Assembly: GCF_003073045.1 (NCBI RefSeq)
Contig: NC_037591.1
Span: 21,547,319-21,611,318, forward strand
Reading direction: 5' to 3'
Length of the DNA stretch: 64,000 nucleotides
Source: Pomacea canaliculata
Taxonomy: Eukaryota; Mollusca; Gastropoda; Architaenioglossa; Ampullariidae
Below the pieces are notes generated by a model, which saw only the letters and a program-made list of their open reading frames with translations, did no database searches and was not told where the DNA came from. Below are positions 49,526 to 61,861 of this stretch, piece by piece (the first letter of the stretch is position 1; each line of letters opens with the position of its first letter). The translations under genes and the position numbers were made by a program.

Positions 49526-51688
49526 ATGGAGACCACAGAGTCTCCAGCATCAAAGGTGGAGGGGATGGGGATGGATCCTGAGGACAAAAACAAAGCAGTA
49601 GAGGCAAAAACTGTGTGTAGACCACCAGAGGACTATGAAGGCTTGCTAGACCTGCAAGTTCATTTTAACTCTGCAGCCCGGCCAGTGGTAATAATTTTTT
49701 TTTTTTTTTTAATCCCATTAGGGAAGAAGATGGTACAACTGTCAGCAAGATATACTTGCTATTTAAGATCCTGTAAAGAAGAATGGATTTTTTTTTAATT
49801 TTAAGATTTGACTATATTGTTAAAGGGCCTAGACACCAATGTTTGTAAACATACCAACAGTTTGCCCATACATGTCACATCATCATAGTCTTGTCACACT
49901 GCCTGTCAGCAGTTTTGTATTATCTAATGTTTGTATTTGATGCCCAACAGGCTCCAGAAACAATGACTGGAAACATAAATGTGGGTGGGCACCAACAGTG
50001 CAGACCTACTGTGCAGCACTTGGCCTTAGATGGAGAAATCTTTGAGAGGTGGCGGCATTTTGGAAATGCCCATGGCATGACATCTGATACAGATATTGCT
50101 ACCTTTCTTATGCAGCAGTGAGAATCATGTGCTATTTATATAAATCCATATTAATCTATTTATCTTTCCTGTTCTTGTGTGCTCAAATGCATTTGTGTGT
50201 GTGTGTGAGGGTGTCCAGACACTTCATTCATTTGGACTTTGTGAGATTTGTATAAGTTATTTGTCAAAATTGGCAATTAGGCACAAATATTTAAATGACC
50301 GAGAAGAGTACCTTTGTACATTTGTTTCTTCTGTTTATTTCTTTTGTTAACCACTTATAATAAAATCAATCAAAGAATATTTTAGCAATAACATTTTCAA
50401 ATTAATGGCGATAAACTGATAATACAGTTACTTTTATTTCTTCCCCAAACTCTTCTGTTTCAGGTATGAAAATACCATTCAGTCCATCAATCGCTGTGCA
50501 GGATGCCATATTCTTATGCCTTTGTACTGTGCTAAGTGTTCAATGGTTGCGCAAGAGACTAATCCTGCTGCTGTTGGCTATGGCCTGCAGAGCAACACTG
50601 GAGTGACACCTGTTCCTTTAGGTCCTTTTGTCACTGGGGACAGTCCTGCAGCTTTCCAGATGCCAGCTTTACTGGATTCTCAAACTTCATTGTCCCAGCA
50701 TGATGGAAAACATATTACTTACATGACTGATGACAACAGACTCAAGGTGCCCAAGAAGAAAAAGAAGAAACTGAAGAAAATCAGAGGGAAGAAGGGGGAG
50801 TACACGTGCAGAGAATGTGGTACTCACATTGTTCAAACACGTGCCAAGAAAGGCACCCGGCGCACTGGTTACAAGCCCTATAAATGCAACGACTGTGGGG
50901 CAGCATACACCTATAGACGTGGCATGGAGGAACACCTGTTCAAGAAGGATGAGCTGACCAGTAGCTATCAGTGCATTCATTGCGAAACCGTCTTGCTGAA
51001 TCCTAATGACATCAAACCACACACTGTCAAACACACTGGAGAGATGCCTTTCAAGTGCTCTCAGTGCCCACTGGCTTTTTCTCTGTCATGTAACTTAAAA
51101 ACCCATATGAGGACGCACACAGGAGAACGACCATTCATTTGCACTGTCTGTGCACGAGCATTTACACAGTCTATTGCCTTGAAGGTGCACATGCGCAAGC
51201 ACACTGGTGAAAAACCATTCAGATGTGACCAGTGTGACATGGCCTTTGCAGCATCTAGCAATCTCTCCCGACACATGCTAAAACACACTGGCGAAAAACC
51301 ATACAAATGCCAATATTGTGAGGCAGCCTTCTCCCAACCAGGGTCTTTGAAAACTCACACAAGGAAACACACTGGTGAAAAACCTTATAAATGTGAAACC
51401 TGTGGTGCAGCTTTCTCCGATCACTCAACTTTATGGAAGCACAAACGAAACAACAGTTGTGCTGCTGGTTCAAACCAAGCCCGTGGCAGAAAAGTAGCAG
51501 CACCACAAACACCTTCAACTCCACCACCACCACCACCTCCCCCATTGCCACCACCCCCTACCCCGCCAGTACAGATGACTATGCCGATGGGCAGTGTAAA
51601 TCAGCAGCAGACATACAGACCAACTCAGATAGAAGAACCACCATATGTTGGCAGTGTTACTTGGTGTTTTCCAATGCAGCATCACTGA
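49526..51688 (+). CDS. C2H2 zinc-finger protein, paralogue 2 (three coding exons)
   Basis: Predicted 517-aa protein and the closest relative of the gene upstream. Coding exons are 49526-49687, 49951-50117 and 50464-51688, with intron phases 0 and 2 as in paralogue 1. Exon 1 has the PEDYEGLLDLQVHF motif, exon 2 ends with TDTDIATFLMQQ, and exon 3 opens YENT and then a CxxC-x7-CxxC knuckle (about residues 121-135). A lysine-rich stretch (about 207-220) precedes fingers at about 249-441. Finger 1 has lost its last zinc-binding His (HLFKKD), fingers 2-6 are standard, and finger 7 ends in Cys. A proline-rich tail (about 51520-51572) leads to a C-terminal TWCFPMQHH. The exon starts after an acceptor at 49495-49497 and stays open upstream of the ATG, so the start could lie in an earlier exon. 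Role: probably a sequence-specific DNA-binding regulator (inference). Confidence 0.88.
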
Positions 51689-52168
51689 AACAGTTTGTGA
51701 GACCTGCACTTAATATTATTCAAAAGAAGTGTCCTATACCTCTGTTACTCTGCTGACACATTTTCCTGAACCACTTGACTATCAAGAGATTTTCAGAACA
51801 GAGTAACTTCAGAGGTTGGCAGTCTAATTTGTTATAAACTACGTTATAACCAGCACAAAATCAGGAAACTGTTCTTGATGCTCTGCTGTTTTTAGCTTTT
51901 ATTATATTCTGTAATGGGGAGGTAGCAGAGCTTTGTAATGAGTGCACACTAGGCAGTGGGGCAGAAGGTTTTCCATACCTCCTTGGCCCTGGAAAATTCT
52001 CCCTGCCTATCTCACTTTGTGCCTGATTTATTAGGGGAGGTTAAGACGGCAGAAGGAAAGCACTGGGCTCTGCCTTCTACATGCTATACCCTGGACAATG
52101 TAGACTACATTCACTGCCCCTGTGGCCTCCAGGCTATGGGACCATTTACCTTTACTATTTCACTCTGT

Positions 52169-52174
52169 AATAAA
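52169..52174 (+). other. possible poly(A) signal, zinc-finger gene 2
   Basis: First AATAAA after the stop codon of zinc-finger gene 2, about 480 bases downstream. The region is AT-rich and holds several more, so the site actually used is uncertain. Confidence 0.3.
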
Positions 52175-52179
52175 GGAAG

Positions 52180-55100
52180 CCTCATTATTAATCTCTTTCA
52201 AATTTCGGGCCCATGCCTAAAGAAACTCTGCTTATCTCATTACTTTCAGTTACTTGGAATTATATTTTCACCTCAATTAAAACCTCCTTACAATAATGTT
52301 TTTTGTTTAGTAGCTAAGCAACATGTTATAGTTTATTAAAATTTTACTATAGATCAGTCAGAATGGCCCAGAATATTGAACCAGAATTATCTTAAGTTTT
52401 AAGCCTTAAATAGTAGTAATTCCTGGTATTTTTATAGTAATCAGCATTATCTTCTTAATAATCCCATGTCAGTTATAGATAATACATTAGATTTCCCTGT
52501 GTTCACAGATAAATCTACTCAATAAATGCTCTTATAACAATTTCTGCTGTACTCATTAAATGGCGAATTAACAGCAGCTGCAACATTTCTTTGATGCCTG
52601 CCAAAAAATGTTGTATCTCAACTTCAAATAAAAAAAAATAAGTTCTATTCCTCTCTTTAATTTTCCAAAAGTAAAGTGGAATAGACTGCTTTTGTACAAT
52701 AAACAGTTGATTTTACTTAAATTGTTTTGTTTAGATATTGTTTAATTATGTTTTACATAACTGTGTGACAAATATAATGTAGAATTTTTCATTGAACACT
52801 TTTTATGTGAGAAGATTTATAGGGACTGTGTTAAGAACAATTAATGGCTTATTGTGTTGACTACAAAATCATTTGTTGACAGCACTTTATGTATGATGCG
52901 AATATTTATATCTCTCATTATGAACACAATTCTTTGTGTGTGCGTGCTTTTTATTTGAAATGAAAAGCAGACTGTATGTTCATGTGTCACATCATCAAAT
53001 CTTTCAGAATACTTAAATTGCCCCCCAGAATTTGATGATATGTTCCATTTTATAGTTTTATCCTTCTTCAGCAGGAACCAACAAGGTTGTTTGTTTTTAA
53101 ACATCTACAAAGACCATATTTAGGAAATGTTATTAATTCTGTATGTATTCCAATTTATTTTGCAGATGGATTGTTTTACACAGCTGTTTTAACTTTTTGT
53201 TTGTCTGAGTGTGTATGCAAACTTTTTTTTAATGACTGTAGGACAATGATTATTTTGTTCTAATTGTTGTGACATGAAGCATGACATGAAAAGTTGCAAA
53301 TGTTTGCAATTAATCCGAAAAACAAACACATGAAATAATTGACTGGACCAGGCTGTCTAGGTCCACTTACAAATCTTTGCTGCTGTCTTAGATGATTTGT
53401 AAGAGAATGGGCTGACTTTGTCATTTTCCTGCACTTAATCACTGTGACAAAAAGCTTCTGCATATTTATCTGCTGTGTAATTTGCTCACTTCCTTTGTAT
53501 CTTACTGCTGTAGCAGTTATAAAAATACTGGATGATTAGACTGTATGACCTCAGGGTTTTTTGTATTTGTTGTGCAGAGCAGGTACTCGGAGATCGTGAT
53601 AAGAATTTTTTTTCCATGTGCCATAAAGCACACAGCTGTTGTCCCAGGTCCTCTCAGTATCTTCTATATATGTATGTGTGCATGCTCAGTCGTGTACAGG
53701 AAAGATGTGCAATAAGTGCAGACATGCAGACTCCTTTGAGTTTATGTATAAAATTGTTATGCTTTCTCATTCATCATCCTGCCATTCAATTTTTTTGGTA
53801 CTAATCATTTTAGAACTAAAAAAACTAATTCACCTGAAGTATATTTCTTAAGTCATTAGCTTGGTTAAGTCTGTGTGTGTGTGCATGCGCGCCTGCACCT
53901 GAGTGCAGGTTTGCATGTGCTCATAGGCTTTAGAGAAATGTTTCATAATAATAAAAGAAAAAAAAAGGATTACTTTCTGTCCTCATCTATGTGCTGGTTT
54001 CTTTGTCTGTTTGCTTTGCTTGTTCTTACAAGTTTTATTTAACATGGTTTAAAAGTACCAGTCACCATCATAATTTTATTATTTTTAGTTTGAGAGATGA
54101 AGCTTATACATTTGTGATAAATATATGGATTTCAGTAATGTGTGTCTAACACGTTTGCACTCTCTGAATCAAAGAAGAAACTTATTTGGTATATTACAAA
54201 CTGTTCAAGGGAAGTAATTAGCATGAAACTGATCAGATAGCTGACTACCCATAAATGACTGCTGTGTGGAATAATTGTGACCAGCACAAATGAAGGACAA
54301 ATAATGACTGTTCTTTAAAAGAACAATTTTTGTTGCCTCCACTTTCATTTTTGAAAATTATGTTTGCAAAACATGCTGAAAAGAACCCACACTTAATTAA
54401 ATATTTGCAATATTTACCTTTCTATCTCAGAACCTCCATTTATTTTGGAAAGAGTGTATTTTTTGCCCAGTCCTTGTAATAAATATATTTTCACTTGCAA
54501 TTACCATTTCGTAATGGAGTTTCAACATGCACACTTTTACCTTGGTTTTGATGCATTTAATGACAGTTTTTCCAACATGTTTGTTTTGTTTCTGACATCA
54601 CTATAAAGATTACAGCATCAAAGTTTACTTCTGTGCACTTGTGGACCTACATTTATTTAAAGTACTGTCATTATATCAAGGCTGTTTCTGACTTTGCATC
54701 TATATCATTTTAATTTTTGAACAAAAGAGCTTAGCATTTTTCTTTGCAATAGAAATGTGTTCAGTAGTTACCCATTCGTTCATAAAGCATTTAAGGCAGA
54801 ATCAGAATCTGAAAAGATTGTACTAGGAAAAAAGGTTTGGTAGGTACTAAATTTGTTATCTAATGATGGTTGTGATGACTTTTAGCAGTAAAGAAACAAA
54901 TTTTGTTGGTAAGGATATTTCCACTGTCACCTGCTGTGGAGAAATTATTTGAATTATGGCTTTGTACATTGTGTAGCACCAAACAATCACACTAAATTCT
55001 TTTCATTCTGTTATCACTAAAATGCTGAAAGATTCTTAAAATGCTTGTCTGTGTGTTTCTTACCCTTAGTGAAGAAACATCATCTTAAAATGCAGTTCAA

Positions 55101-57487
55101 AATAAAAATTACCAATTGTTAGTGCTCTGACATAAGGGTCAACTGTCTGTCACTCTTACCTTAAGTCTGAAATGCCAGGATCTTTAGAACATACATAATC
55201 TGGCTTGGTGGCACTGTTGTTTATAGTGTATGCAGCTAAAAACTAAATGGCGGTGTAGATTTTAGCAGTAATTCTTTTAATACAGTTACTTATATATCCT
55301 CAATACCTGCTATTGTGTCATGCATGTATATAGTTTGTGAAATGTTTATTTAGGATGTGAATGTATAGATGATTTTGTAACACCTACAGACTACATGCCC
55401 TACAATATAATCATCTCATTGTTTATCTTAATTTTATGCTTGTAGATCAAAATACTAACACTATTTATAAGTGTGCGTTTGTATATTTATATATATTGGA
55501 TGCTATAGGGGAGGGGTTGGGTTTCACACATTTATATTATTTTTAAATAAAATTAATAATGATCTTTCCAACTGCTTTGTCTATTGTAAACTTTAGATAG
55601 CACAATTAATTAGTTATGAGTATTTCTTTATCATCAACATAATCCCTAAGTTTTTGCATTGCTATTTTGGACGTTGGATGCTCATGTTTTCTTGTCAATC
55701 TCAGAATCATTCACAAGTCCATGTACAAATAACAATATAAAAGTTGCGATTCTGGAGCCCAAAATTAAGCTAATGTGGTGCCGCAGATCTGAAATGAATG
55801 GTATTTGAACGTTAAAGGCAAACAATCATTTTACTTCCACAGGGAGGGTACGTGATTAGTCTTTGAAATAATGTGATATTTTCTGAGGTCCGAGCTGGTT
55901 GGAAAACCCTGGATTATGAGTTCAGATCTCGCCTCCGGTACAGTTAATTCTGTAACAACACCCCTAGCTGGAAGCAGCTCACGAGAAATAATCTTAGTTG
56001 CTAAAGCATAACTAACCAACCTGCGAGGAATTCACTTAAATATTTCTTTAAGCTGGCACGAAATAAAAAAGGGAGAGAATCTTAAACCATGCGATTTCAA
56101 GTATCGCTGGAACCGTTAATCGCATTTTCAGATTTGGAAAGTCGCCACAATACACTGAAATAGCACAAGACTGAAACATACTTAAGTTTCCACATATTTC
56201 CCGCCATCATTTACATAAAACGTAACAACTCAAGAAACAGCAAGTCCAAAAGAAGTTTATGGAATAATAAACACTAAATATTTGTCAACAATGGTCTCTT
56301 CTCTCCTCCCCATCAGCTTAACTGCTTGTAAAGTGTAAATAAGAAAAAACTATTATACCCTTTCCGTCTCATCTCGTTTTATTGGTTAAAGTTAAGAAAA
56401 CATTGGGTATCACCATCGAGTAGTTCATTAGAACAAATATTTCGCACACAACATTATAACCTCGATCCTCTATCCGCTTTACGAGGACCACGACGAAGAT
56501 TATACGACTTTGTGGCTGCAAATCGGGGCGAGCTTTGTCTCTTGTGTTAAATTGACTTCAAGCAAAAGTTTGTGGATTCATTAGCTTAGTTATAACACGC
56601 TAATCAGTTCACAGTAAAATAATTTTATAAAATCAGTCAGTTCTTTTGCATTTTTAAAGATCAAAAAGGTCAGTCACAGACAGGTCGTCTGCCAGATGAT
56701 GTGATACCCAGTGGTGGATGTTCAAAACTTCGACGTTCGTGACTTTCTAGTTTAGTCTCATAATATTATATTTTTCGGCTGCTTGGCAGTAATGTTTTTC
56801 ACCCACTGTGAAATTAGGTGTCATGATCAAAATCATTTTTAATTGAGCAGTTCAAGACAATTTTAAAATACATTGATGATGTTTGCCGCCAGCAGTATTT
56901 ACATCTGTCGTAGTTTTAAAATACAGACTTTTTAGCGAGCCTTTCGAAATACGTCGTATACTGAATCCCTGCAATATAGAAACGAAGAGTTTTTTGTTGT
57001 TGTTGTTGGAAAGGAAATGGAGTGAATTAAAATTTTGTATATGTTATATATGAAGGTTGTCTACAAGGGTGAGTGTTTACCAATTTTGTTTTAGACATCT
57101 AAAACAGTTAAAATTTTGAAAAGAGGATTATTTTTTCTTACATAAAAGTTTAAAGCAATTTGCTCACAGAAAATCAGCAACATTCTTCACATTTTTATTG
57201 ATCCCTTACCACACATTTTCTATCTTTAACTTTTCCCCCATCTCATTCCCTGTTTAAGGGTAATTAAAAAAAATACTATAGAGAAAGGAAAAATATGTCA
57301 GCTTTCACATCTGATCAAAGCCGTTAAAAGATTAGAGGCAGCCTCCATATCTTGTTAGCGTTAAAAAAAAATATGTGCAACAGTGCTTTCTTCTTAGTCA
57401 GATTCATGTAAGATTTTACATCAAATTAGATACAAAACTTATTTCTACTTAAGTAATTATTCATCTGTCAACATGTGTTTGTAACAG
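52180..57487. other. intergenic stretch between zinc-finger genes 2 and 3
   Basis: AT-rich, with many short frames and several AATAAA words. Apart from the SINE at 55880-55990 I see nothing in it. The promoter of gene 3 is presumably here. Confidence 0.5.
55880..55990 (+). repeat. tRNA-derived SINE (GTTCAGATCTCG B-box)
   Basis: A-box-like CGAGCTGGTTGG (55891-55902) and B-box-like GAGTTCAGATCTCGC (55918-55932), followed by ACAGTTAATTCTGTAAC. Same B-box variant as the copies near 38.1 and 38.6 kb. Confidence 0.6.
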
Positions 57488-57503
57488 GAGTTGGTCACTT
57501 ACC

Positions 57504-60500
57504 ATGGCTGAACCTGCAGGATATGATCCTGTTCTGAAATGTCTGTATGTCAGTGAAGTGATGTGCAAAGACTGGCAGTGCCTAGGTGTTAATTTAGGTC
57601 TGGCCACTGATACAGATATTGCCAATTTTTTGATTCAGCAGTGAGTAACCTTTTGTGTGTCTATACATATACATGTTGATTGAACTTAGAAGTTACTTGT
57701 TCCCTTATGCACTCACTGACACAGTGTATCCTTCAACATCTACCATTTCATGAACAAATGCAGTACTCTCAGTTTTATAATTTTATTAAATTTTGAAATT
57801 GTTAGCTTAAGCTTAAGAAGGAGAAACCTTTGTACAAACATATTTTAAAGCAATTACAAGTGTTTTTTTTGGTTTTTAGAAGAGTGTTTAAGGATTGCAG
57901 AAGAAGAAAGACATTTTAGGCATTCCTATTTAAACTTTTAGGAGTCACTGACAAATAGCTTCAATCTGTGGATGTTTGGTTCAGAAATAAAATTATGAAT
58001 TCTGCAGCTTGCTTTTCAATGATATCTAAGTTTATCTTTTGTAAATAGCTGAGCTTTTTTGTATGCACAAGTGTTCGTAAACTGACTGTAGCAGCTAATG
58101 AGATTAACTTTTCTTGAATGTTTGTGTTGCAGCTATGAACGAAGCAAGGAAGGTTCACTGGGTATTGGTTGCTGCACAGAATGCAAAGGTCCTCTGATAT
58201 TGTACTGTTTAAGGTGTGGCAGGCCATCGAAGAATACTACTTCTGGTTTGTTTGAAGATGACCTGAAGCAACAGGCTGTTGTTATATGTTGTTCCCAGCT
58301 TGATGGCTCATCAGAAATAGCACCAGATGGCAGTGCTGTCAGACATGAAAACAGTGACTACAAAGCAGTAGACAATCCAGGAAGTAGAAGTTGTTACACT
58401 GTGGTGCCTGTGACAAGACTGCAACATGCAGAAGCCAAACAAGGAAATGCGCTATTTAGCCATCACCAGCAAGATTCCACGTCAGCTACAAAAAACAAGG
58501 ATTGTCCTTTGCTGCAAACCTCCATGCAAGATTGCAGACCTGAAATACAAGAACTGCCATCACTGACAAATACTTCTTCCAAAAGTTTAACATCAGAGGA
58601 TCGCTCCAAAGAATTGGCTGATATCTCTAAAACAACTTCCACAATGTGCTTTGTTTCAGACATGACTTATGCAAAAGGAAACAAACCTGTCTTAGATAAA
58701 TTGTCAGAAAAAAGTTTCAAAGCTGAAATACCTGTAAAATCTGTCCGACGAAGAGGAAGGCCACCAAAAAATAAGTCACAGGTGATGTCCATGGTGGCTT
58801 TGCCTGATAGTGAGAAAACAAGAGCAGTGCCGTTGAGACCACGGGAATGTCGAGGAGGGGAAACATTGAATAAACCAGACATCTTTTGTCCTGCACAGAA
58901 ATGCTCCTCACTGCCCACTCAGTTGACCTCTGGATGTGAAAACCAGAACAATATGACAAACATGCAGTGTGAAGAGATGGATGCTTGTCAAAGACAGCTG
59001 GATAGAAAGAAATCTCTCAAGTGCCCTAAGTGTTGGCGGTTGTTTGCCAGTGTTCAAAGTCTAAGCAACCACATAAAAGTAGTGCATGAAAACATAAGAC
59101 CATATGAGTGTGAAGACTGTGGTAAACAATTCAGCCAGAGAGCACTGTTGAAGGTTCACAAACGGAAACACACAGGGGAGACTCCTTTTAGCTGTTGCCA
59201 GTGTGATGCCAAGTACCAGAACAAGCTGGCATTGAAATGGCACATAATGACACATGATAGCAAGCAGCTGCACACTTGCAATCAGTGTGGAGCTGGATTT
59301 AAGTATAGCAATTCTTTGAAGGGCCACATGAGAAAGCACACCGGAGAACGCCCCTACAGGTGTGAGCTGTGTAATAAGACCTTCACAGAGTCCACCTGTC
59401 TCAAAGCTCATCTGCGAGTTCACAAAGGTGAGAAACTGCACTGTTCTGTTTGTGGCAGGGGATTTTTACAACCTTCTAACCTCAGGCGTCACATGAAAAC
59501 GCACAGGGAGCAGGTTGTCTCATCAGAAACCGAGTCCAAAGAGGACCTTGAACCAGTTATTGTGTTAAGAAGGCCAAAGATAGGAAGACCCCGGAAACAC
59601 TTTTTTGAGTTACCTTATGTAAGTGAGGGGGATATGAAAGAAGATGCAGAATGTTCCCGGGGAGAGAGTATGTGTATTCCAGGACAGGCCATCAGATCTG
59701 GAAAACAACTCAGGAAAAGGCAGCATTACTGTTACCAGTGCGGTGCTGCTTTCATGAATTCAGGAGGTCTGACAATACATATGAGAAGTCACACAGGAGA
59801 GAAACCATACAAGTGTGACCAGTGTGACCGAGCTTTTGCCAGTGCCTCTATTCTCAAAAAGCATGTCAATGTGGTGCACATGAAAGTTAAACCATTCCAG
59901 TGTGACATGTGTGAAAAAAGTCTTGGAACTTCTGCAGCACTGACAGTTCACAAACGCAAACATACAGGTGAGACACCATTCAAATGCAGTCAATGCTCTT
60001 CAGCCTTTGCAGCACTTGGAACTCTTCAGCAACACATGAAGTCTCACAGTGACCTTCGACCCTTCTTGTGTGAAGAATGTGGGGCAGCATTTAAACATGA
60101 ATACTCCTTGAAAATACATACCAGAAAACACACAGGTGAAAAACCATTCAAATGCCAGCTATGTGACCGAGCCTTTATGGAGGTGGTAGGGCTCAAGGCA
60201 CATATGAGAGCTCATACTGGTGAAAAACTTATTTGCACAGTTTGTGGCACAGGAGTGTCTGGTTCCTCCAACCTTCGGCGGCATATGAGGACGCACACAG
60301 GAGTAAAACCCTATGTTTGCACAACTTGCAATAAGGGCTTCTGCTCCGCAGCTTACTTGAGAATTCATTTACGAATTCATACAGGAGACAAAAGATATAT
60401 GTGTGAGCTTTGTGGCAAAGCCTTTATTCAGAAAGGCGAGAAAGTCAAACACATGGCCAGGAGACACAAGCCACCTGATGAGTCTTTAACGTCACCTTCT

Positions 60501-60515
60501 TCGAAGGCCAAGTGA
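57504..60515 (+). CDS. C2H2 zinc-finger protein, paralogue 3, 15 fingers with AT-hooks
   Basis: Predicted 839-aa protein from coding exons 57504-57640 and 58133-60515. The intron is in phase 2, the same place and phase as the last intron of the two upstream paralogues. The ATG has a strong context (ACCATGG), but the frame is open back to the acceptor at 57486-57487, so an upstream coding exon is possible. The first exon ends TDTDIANFLIQ. The last exon opens YE and then CxxC-x7-CxxC (about residues 58-72). An AT-hook-like RRRGRPPK lies near residue 250. Fingers 1-6 (about 342-502), a spacer with a second hook-like IGRPRK (about 525), and fingers 7-15 (about 578-824) follow. Finger linkers are mostly TGE[KRT]P-type. 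There is no WCFPMQH end and no PEDY exon was found. Probably a nuclear DNA-binding factor; the target is unknown. Confidence 0.9.
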
Positions 60516-60730
60516 GGAATCACTAACAAGCTGTCTCAGTACCTGCATGCATTCTTATGTCATTATAGCACTACTTGGGGAAGGACTTTATTCTGCTACA
60601 AAATGCCATTCAGTTCCAACATAAAGAAATGCTCATTTCAGAAGTGCACAAGGGTGCTGCTGACCAACTGAAAATTTTATGCTCAAGATATCAACCACTC
60701 TAGTGAAGGAGCTGCTGCATTTAAAAGCGG

Positions 60731-60736
60731 AATAAA
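60731..60736 (+). other. poly(A) signal, zinc-finger gene 3
   Basis: AATAAA about 215 bases after the stop codon of zinc-finger gene 3, the first such hexamer downstream. Confidence 0.45.
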
Positions 60737-61798
60737 TTGTCTCTAGAGTTGCATATCTTAAAATTGTTTCTTGTAGTGTCTGCAACATCAGAGTAAGTTT
60801 AATTTGCAGTTTGCTTTTGCATATTTGAAGTATTTTTACTTTTTCCCCCAAGGAATGATGTACATTTTGCTTTTGCATTTGTCAAATATAAAATATTAAA
60901 CAATAACTGTTAGTGGTTTCCTGTTTTATAGTCAGGAAGAGTTACCACAGTCCTAAGTTCCATTATTGCCTAAAGACTGCTTGATCCACTCAATCCACAG
61001 CAGTTGTTGCATGGCAATTTTAAGCATCTTGGAAAATGATGAGATCAAATACTAAATTGTGAACAACCTCTTTTTCTTTGGTTTTGTGATTAATGATAAA
61101 TAACAGTAGTTACCTTATTTTAAAATTCGTGTTTATGCAGCCTCTATGCTCATTTCTTGTCTTGAAGCTAGGAAAATGATTATCACAAGTCTGACATTTT
61201 CATACTTGAAGCATATTTTGTTGCTCTGTTTACTGTAAATAAATGAATGGTAAAATTGTGGTGTGTAAGAGTATATTATCCTTTTCACTTCAGTACTGCT
61301 ACTCATGCTTCTTTCACCTTCTCTATATTGCATATGAAGTGATGAGTAGAGAAGTATTTTTTGCCGTAATCACAAAGCGTACACATCTTGTATACATTTA
61401 CATTCTTATTGTAAACTGGTGTTTTACATTGTCAGATTTTCTTTCTTCAGGGTTTGTTGCAATAACTCCTTTTAAAATATGGTTTTACCTATGGGTTTTC
61501 TAATGGTGTGTATAACATCACTTCAACTTTTGTTAATGTTTTAAATTCTGAATGACTCGTAAATGTGTCACATTTTGTCTTGAGGTTGGACCTTGTGATA
61601 GTGAGAAATTTACTATGAAAAAAAAGTTCAGCTGTATATCCTTCATCTGTTCAACATGTTAGGCTGAACTGGATGCTGGTTCATCAATTCAGTCATAGGA
61701 ATAGAAATAATGATCTAACCACTTAGTATTAAATGAACATTTACTTTCTCAGTGCAATGAGCATTCTTTGGAATGGATACCTGCGCATTACAAATCGA

Positions 61799-61821
61799 CA
61801 TCATCATCATCATCATCATCA
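61799..61821. repeat. (CAT)7 microsatellite
   Basis: Seven CAT units plus CA. Confidence 0.9.
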
Positions 61822-61861
61822 GTTCCTTCTTTGGTGTGAATGTATTTTTACATTTAACCAT

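Noticed and set aside
59061..59441. Minus-strand frames under the finger array of gene 3
   Set aside because: Antisense shadows produced by finger codon bias.
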